A stretch of DNA of 64,000 nt from Pomphorhynchus laevis. Taxonomy: Eukaryota; Acanthocephala; Palaeacanthocephala; Echinorhynchida; Pomphorhynchidae. Both the position numbers and the translations under genes were made by a program. The stretch lies in the NCBI GenBank assembly GCA_012934845.2, contig WNNJ02002157.1:310001-374000 (forward strand). Direction: 5' to 3'. Shown one piece after another: positions 59,662 to 64,000 of the stretch. The notes beneath the pieces are model-generated. The model was not told the origin of the DNA. It was given only the letters and a program-made list of their open reading frames with translations, and ran no database searches. The number at the start of each line of letters is the position of its first letter. The first letter of the stretch is position 1.

Positions 59662-60867
59662 ATGAGTAAATTTAGCATGTCGGAGCGTTCAAAGAACTCA
59701 ATGAAAACTAATTTTCCTGCCAATGCAATAAACGAGGTAAGTGGAGATTTAGGTTCTCTTGAATATATTCAGGAGGGTGAACTTCCCCCGGTACCAAAAT
59801 TATCCAACCTGGTGATTATCAGACTTTTGGTGCCTCTGGAAAGGCAGAACATGTTCAATGTTTTTATAAGAGGCTTTGCTCATCAATTTAAAAAAAGGAT
59901 ATTGTTCAATGCGATTAAATATTATGAATCTGAGATTAAAATCTCATTCTGCACTCCTGATCTCGCAATGTCGTACGTAGACTACTTTAAAAAAGAGCAT
60001 TCGGAACAAGGCATAATTGCTTCCAAACCAATCCTGGCAACAATAAAGATAAATAATATGCCCACATTCATTTCAGAAGAAGATATATCAGCCCTAGAAA
60101 CTGATTACAAAATCTCTAACGTGCGCTTTATAAAAGGGATTAAAGGCTTCCCCATTCCCGTTGCGTTCTGCAATGCCCCGGTTGATGAAGCTCAAAAACT
60201 ATCGATTTCAACATGCAATCCTTTTATGGGGTATAATTTGAGATTTTCAATAATCGAAACCGACTCACTAACGTACCCTCACTGCAACAATTGTCATCAG
60301 TGGGGGCATTGGTCCACTGGATGTTCTTTACCACATAAGTGCGGCGTGTGTGGTACAACTGCTATACATCCTGAGAAGTGTGAAAGTAAGCCATTTTGCG
60401 CAAACTGCGGTGGTGAGCACCCCGCATGGTCAAAAAAATGTAAAATCTTTAAGGCGTACCAAAAGAGACACAGGGGTGTAACAGCAAAACCGACTAGCTT
60501 CGTGGAAGCTGTATCGTCTAACAAGAATGACGACAGGATGCCGGACACAGAAATTCTTAAACTTATTGAAAAGCAGCATCAGGCATCAATGATTCAACTT
60601 GAAAAATTGGTCCAAAAATTGGTGGGTCAATTAGCGGAATCCTTCCGTTCTCCTCCTTCTGGGAAGACCAACAATATTAAGAAGCCACCAAAATCTAAGA
60701 AACGAAACGGGTCAGCGCTAAGCATAGCCGCTCTAAAGCTTGCTCGGAAGGATTCGATCTGGGCTATGGCTAACGAGGGAAATGAAGATATCGCCCGTGG
60801 GCAAGCGACTCCATTTGTCGTGACGGGAAGCGGTAAAGGCGACTTTTCCGCCTCTAGTTGCGACTAG
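59662..60867 (+). CDS. LINE ORF1 protein, zinc-knuckle RNA-binding
   Basis: The start is taken at 59662 (MSKFSMSERSK) because upstream codons lie in the target-site duplication and outside the element. The protein has 401 residues. After an RRM-like central part, three Cys-His knuckles occur in a row: CNNCHQWGHWSTGC, CGVCGTTAIHPEKC and CANCGGEHPAWSKKC. Such triple knuckles are typical of ORF1 of jockey/I/R1-group LINEs, which coat element RNA. A basic KKPPKSKKR stretch follows. The frame is intact to TAG. Confidence 0.85.
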   Translation: MSKFSMSERSKNSMKTNFPANAINEVSGDLGSLEYIQEGELPPVPKLSNLVIIRLLVPLERQNMFNVFIRGFAHQFKKRILFNAIKYYESEIKISFCTPDLAMSYVDYFKKEHSEQGIIASKPILATIKINNMPTFISEEDISALETDYKISNVRFIKGIKGFPIPVAFCNAPVDEAQKLSISTCNPFMGYNLRFSIIETDSLTYPHCNNCHQWGHWSTGCSLPHKCGVCGTTAIHPEKCESKPFCANCGGEHPAWSKKCKIFKAYQKRHRGVTAKPTSFVEAVSSNKNDDRMPDTEILKLIEKQHQASMIQLEKLVQKLVGQLAESFRSPPSGKTNNIKKPPKSKKRNGSALSIAALKLARKDSIWAMANEGNEDIARGQATPFVVTGSGKGDFSASSCD

Positions 60868-60901
60868 GTGGAGGGCGTCCCACTTCGGTAACACTTACGC
60901 A

Positions 60902-63360
60902 ATGGGAAGTAATCAAGGACCTTTTTCACTGAATATCCTTCAGTGGAATTCGGGAGGTGCTTCCGCCCTTAGCCTTCTATCTGGTAGAGATGCAGATGTT
61001 ATAGCCCTTCAGGAGACGCGGTCTATCCGTCTCCCCCAGGATATTACTCGATTTATCCCTAAGCACATATACACCCACTTTACTCCTTACATAACCCCCC
61101 TCACTCCTCTTCATCACAAGGTCTTTTAACCCTAGTAAAAAGCTCCTTAAGATCATCCCTCCTATTAAACTACTCTTGTCCAGCCCTATCTTGTTTAGCT
61201 ATATCACTTTGTAAGAACGGTAAGCGTATAAGCATAGCCAATGTCTATATTCGGCCAGGAGAAATTCACAAAAACCGTGACCTCCTGGATCAAATATTGG
61301 GGAGCGGTTATGACATGTTACTTGGTGACTTCAACGACAGAACTGGTCGTTGGATTAATGCAGCACTCCGCAGAGCAAGGATCGACTATCTTATTCATAA
61401 ACCACCTTCCCCAACCTTTCATTGCTCTACAACAAATTCTCTCCTCGACATATTACTGCTACATAAGATGTGGTTGTTGAAACCCATTTGCACCGAGCAG
61501 TCGCGTCAACAACAGACCACCTCTCATGACCTAATTCGCTGGCGGCTAGAGGACGATACTTTGCTTAGGAGAAGGTTTCACTTTGATCCTATTAGAGTGG
61601 CCTTCTTTCAGGCAGCTATCCAACTCTTCCCCAGAATTGGAATTGAGAGTTTGACCGAATTTAATTCCTACCTCTCATCGCAAGCTACCGCGATCCTTTC
61701 GACTACCTATAAAGGTCGAATATACAATCCTACTCCAACAAAGCTCAAGGTCCTAGCTAAAATGTTGCACCTTCCCAATCTCTCTGTTTCCGCCAGACAT
61801 ATCCTCTCGAATGAATATTGGAGCTCTAGATATAGGCTCCAGCTGAGCAGGGATAGGGCAAGCATTGCTCACCAAAACCCTTCTCAGGCTTCCTTCTGGA
61901 AGATATTCAAGAAAGAGAAATTTGTTTGCTGGAAGGATAGAGCCTTGGTTTGGATTGGTAGCATAGGCCTTGACAAAGTTTTAGAGGAGTCACTTTCCTT
62001 ACACAATTATGGAGCCACTCATTCTCCCCAACCAATCCCGCCTTGGTGTGACTTCAGGAGTAGGGACTTGTCTGTTACAGATATCCTTAACTCCTGGGGA
62101 CCACTCCCGGGCACCTCCAAATCCGACGCGCCACTCACCACTCGTGTCTGTCAGCTTTTGACATACAGTCAGAGAAAGGAGGTCGCTATCACAATGCTAT
62201 TAGCGTCCCCGTCTGACATAGCGGAAATCAACATCAGCCGTCGAGTTTTTTTACCTAAAAAGAGATTAATCACTTGTCCTAAAGATCTGCGGCCCATCTC
62301 GATTCAAAACGCCCTCATATCCATCTACGAGAAAGCGCTTGCGCGTAGAATCCGCGTTCATTTATGTAGGCGTAATTTGATCCCACCGAGTTTTCATGGG
62401 TTTGTCAAAGGGCGCTCGGTCCATTCAGCAATTGGTGAAGTGCATCAGTTTTGTCAGGATAATAGTCATCAGCTTGCTGTGGCTGTTTTTCTTGATTTTT
62501 CAGCTGCATTTGACCGGATCTCCATTCCCTTCGTTATCTCCTCTCTCAGGTCCCTCGGGTTGCCTGCGAGAATTGTTAACAGGGTGGAGATATTGTTGTA
62601 CACCAAGCGGTTCTACTATGAAGACGACCCTGATGCGCGTCAGTTCTACCCTATTACAGGTGTACCTCAAGGATCCCCACTTTCTCCTATCTTATATCTT
62701 GCTGCATCCATTGTATTATTCAAGAATTTTAAACGTGATCAACATCTAGTGGTATATGCTGATGATACCACAGCCTTGTTCTCTGGACGCAGGTGCAAAG
62801 ATGTAATCTCTGACATCAGCCGTTTCTTTTTAAGATTAAAAGATCAGTTGCCCCCATCCAATCTTATTTTAAACTCCTCAAAATCACAGGTGGTTGTCTT
62901 TAATGGCGTTCCTGCCACCAAAAAGAAACTTAAGAGACTAGCACTCTCTACACTCTCCTCCATTTTGCAGCATCAACCACTCCCCATCTTCACGAGTCGA
63001 GTAAAATATCTGGGGTTCACCGTTACGGTGAATTGGTCGGCGAAAGCTGACCTGGATAGACTTAAACGTATCCTGAAGAAAGCTAGGTGGGCTCTGAAAC
63101 GGGCCCAGCATCTGTCATTGAATGGGATAACCCAAGTGCGCCTCTGGGGTACTTGGGCTATCTCGGGATTAGTCTTCTTCTCACGAGGACGTCCCCCAGA
63201 ACAAAGACTAAGGTTTCTCAAGCTCCTCATCTCGAGATTACCAACCATAGTCCGCCTTGACTGGACTCTTAGGTGTGTGAGAGACCCCGAATGGTTCAGT
63301 CAGAGGGCGGCGCGCTGGTGCGGCCGAGGGGCTCAGATCCCTCTGGACCTGAGGCCGTGA
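60902..63360 (+). pseudogene. LINE ORF2: APE endonuclease plus RT, one frameshift
   Basis: MGSNQGPFSLNILQWNSGG opens an APE-type endonuclease (ILQWN, ALQETR). In the C6 run at 61095-61100 the frame slips; in the next frame the endonuclease continues QGLLTLVKSSL, ISIANVYIRPGE, MLLGDFNDRTGRW. RT follows with RPISIQNALISIYEKALARR, motif A VFLDFSAAFDRI, motif B GVPQGSPLSPILY, catalytic VVYADDTTALFSG, and VKYLGFTV. It ends with a short WCGRGAQIPLDLRP tail; no RNase H is seen. The total is about 820 codons. One-base homopolymer error or true mutation cannot be told apart. Confidence 0.88.
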
Positions 63361-63481
63361 ATATAAGTTGAAGATTCCAAAATACACGTCGTGAACAGTT
63401 TATATTTTAAGTTGTCTTTTGCATGTTTTTGTTTCTTAAGTTTTTATCAGTTATATAGTTATTAATAAAACCCTTACTTAC

Positions 63482-63495
63482 TTAATGCTACTTCA
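63482..63495. repeat. LINE target-site duplication, right
   Basis: Exact copy of TTAATGCTACTTCA from 59633-59646. Confidence 0.85.
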
Positions 63496-64000
63496 GAATT
63501 TTAAAAAAATATTTTAAAATTTTTAATTCTTATGTCAAGTCATCAGGCATTTTAATGTCTGAAATTGTCATCTAGAAATATTTGTGTATTTTAATTTCGA
63601 CAAATTGGACAAATATGAGTTTAGAGATTATCTATCATAAATTAAAAGATCATGTGATATTTTTAGCGGTCCGTGTGGATATTTAACTTTGTACTAAAAT
63701 CGATGGAAAGTACTAAATATTAGGTGATGCAAGTTTTTGCATAAATAGATTGTAAATTCAATTAAGAATATTCAGGAGTGTAGAGTCAAATAATCGAGGA
63801 TTGCCATATTGATCGAATTCGTCGTCAATTTATTTCCTTAAATCAATAAGTTCTGGTAAATTTCTTTAGTTACTAATTAACTTAACTGTTCGACTTGATT
63901 CTAAGTATTACATTGCTATGATAGCTTTTAGTGAATATAGTCGAAATTTTAGAGAAAATTCGTTTCCAATCCGAATTATTACAAGAAGGCGAGGAAACAT
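63496..64000. other. Right edge, nothing recognised
   Basis: A+T-rich sequence with no supported gene or repeat shared with the rest of the window. Confidence 0.4.

Larger units (their letters stand above)
59647..63481 (+). mobile_element. Nearly complete jockey/I-like LINE with TSDs
   Basis: The element has a very short 5' leader, ORF1 with three zinc knuckles, ORF2 with APE endonuclease and RT, and a short 3' end with AATAAAACCCTTACTTACTT, a tail of CTTA-type repeats in place of poly(A). Exact 14-bp target-site duplications bracket it. Only one frame break is seen, so the insertion is recent. Higher G+C than the host DNA. It lies upstream of the divergently oriented PP6 gene. Confidence 0.88.

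Noticed and set aside
60902-61129. ORF2 endonuclease as a separate short gene
   Set aside because: The next frame continues the same endonuclease after a C-run slip, so it is one ORF2.

Overview
This is a very A+T-rich eukaryotic window from an invertebrate-like, fast-evolving animal. It has spliceosomal introns with GT/AG borders, some only 43-54 nt long. Three conserved host genes can be read, heavily diluted by retroelements. The species cannot be fixed from the sequence. Short introns, diverged host proteins and Naiad-type Penelope-like elements suit a small-genome invertebrate lineage inflated by transposons, but that is inference.

Host genes. (1) A plus-strand NPC1 (Niemann-Pick C1 sterol transporter) gene runs from 6621 to its stop at 38238 in eleven exons. 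All intron phases agree and the exons sum to about 1207 codons. Only the signal-peptide/N-terminal exon(s) are missing, and exon 8 carries one extra base. (2) A minus-strand gene at 41661-53843 matches ORC3 (origin recognition complex subunit 3) in seven phase-consistent exons; its last C-terminal exon(s) are not certain. A possible two-exon gene lies antisense in one ORC3 intron (46680-47027). (3) An intact intronless PP6-type phosphatase catalytic subunit is at 58223-59155, minus.

Mobile DNA. The dominant family is a Penelope-like retroelement whose GIY-YIG endonuclease lies upstream of the reverse transcriptase, with a CxC linker between them. That is the permuted Naiad architecture. Three large copies (3494-6610 minus, 26700-28800 minus, 34740-36960 plus) and many tail fragments fill the NPC1 introns and the left flank. 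Other elements are an RTE-like LINE (7440-9478), degenerate LINEs (43060-45560, 50278-52450), a nearly complete jockey/I-like LINE with 14-bp target-site duplications (59647-63481), pieces of a retroelement family with an LIPLDK motif (11170-11720, 39160-39670, 55500-57600), a DIRS/gypsy-like RT fragment between direct repeats (22180-23460), an ISXO2-like transposase scrap, a gag zinc-knuckle scrap, and several MITEs and foldbacks.

Most unusual signals: hammerhead-ribozyme-like cores in a dispersed short repeat (160-220, 33285-33350, 48805-48860, 55331-55380) with a compensatory change in stem III; a conserved, covarying hairpin block in the Naiad tails that also carries hammerhead-like boxes; a TIR-bounded element that carries two coding-like fragments; and a 435-bp A+T palindrome.
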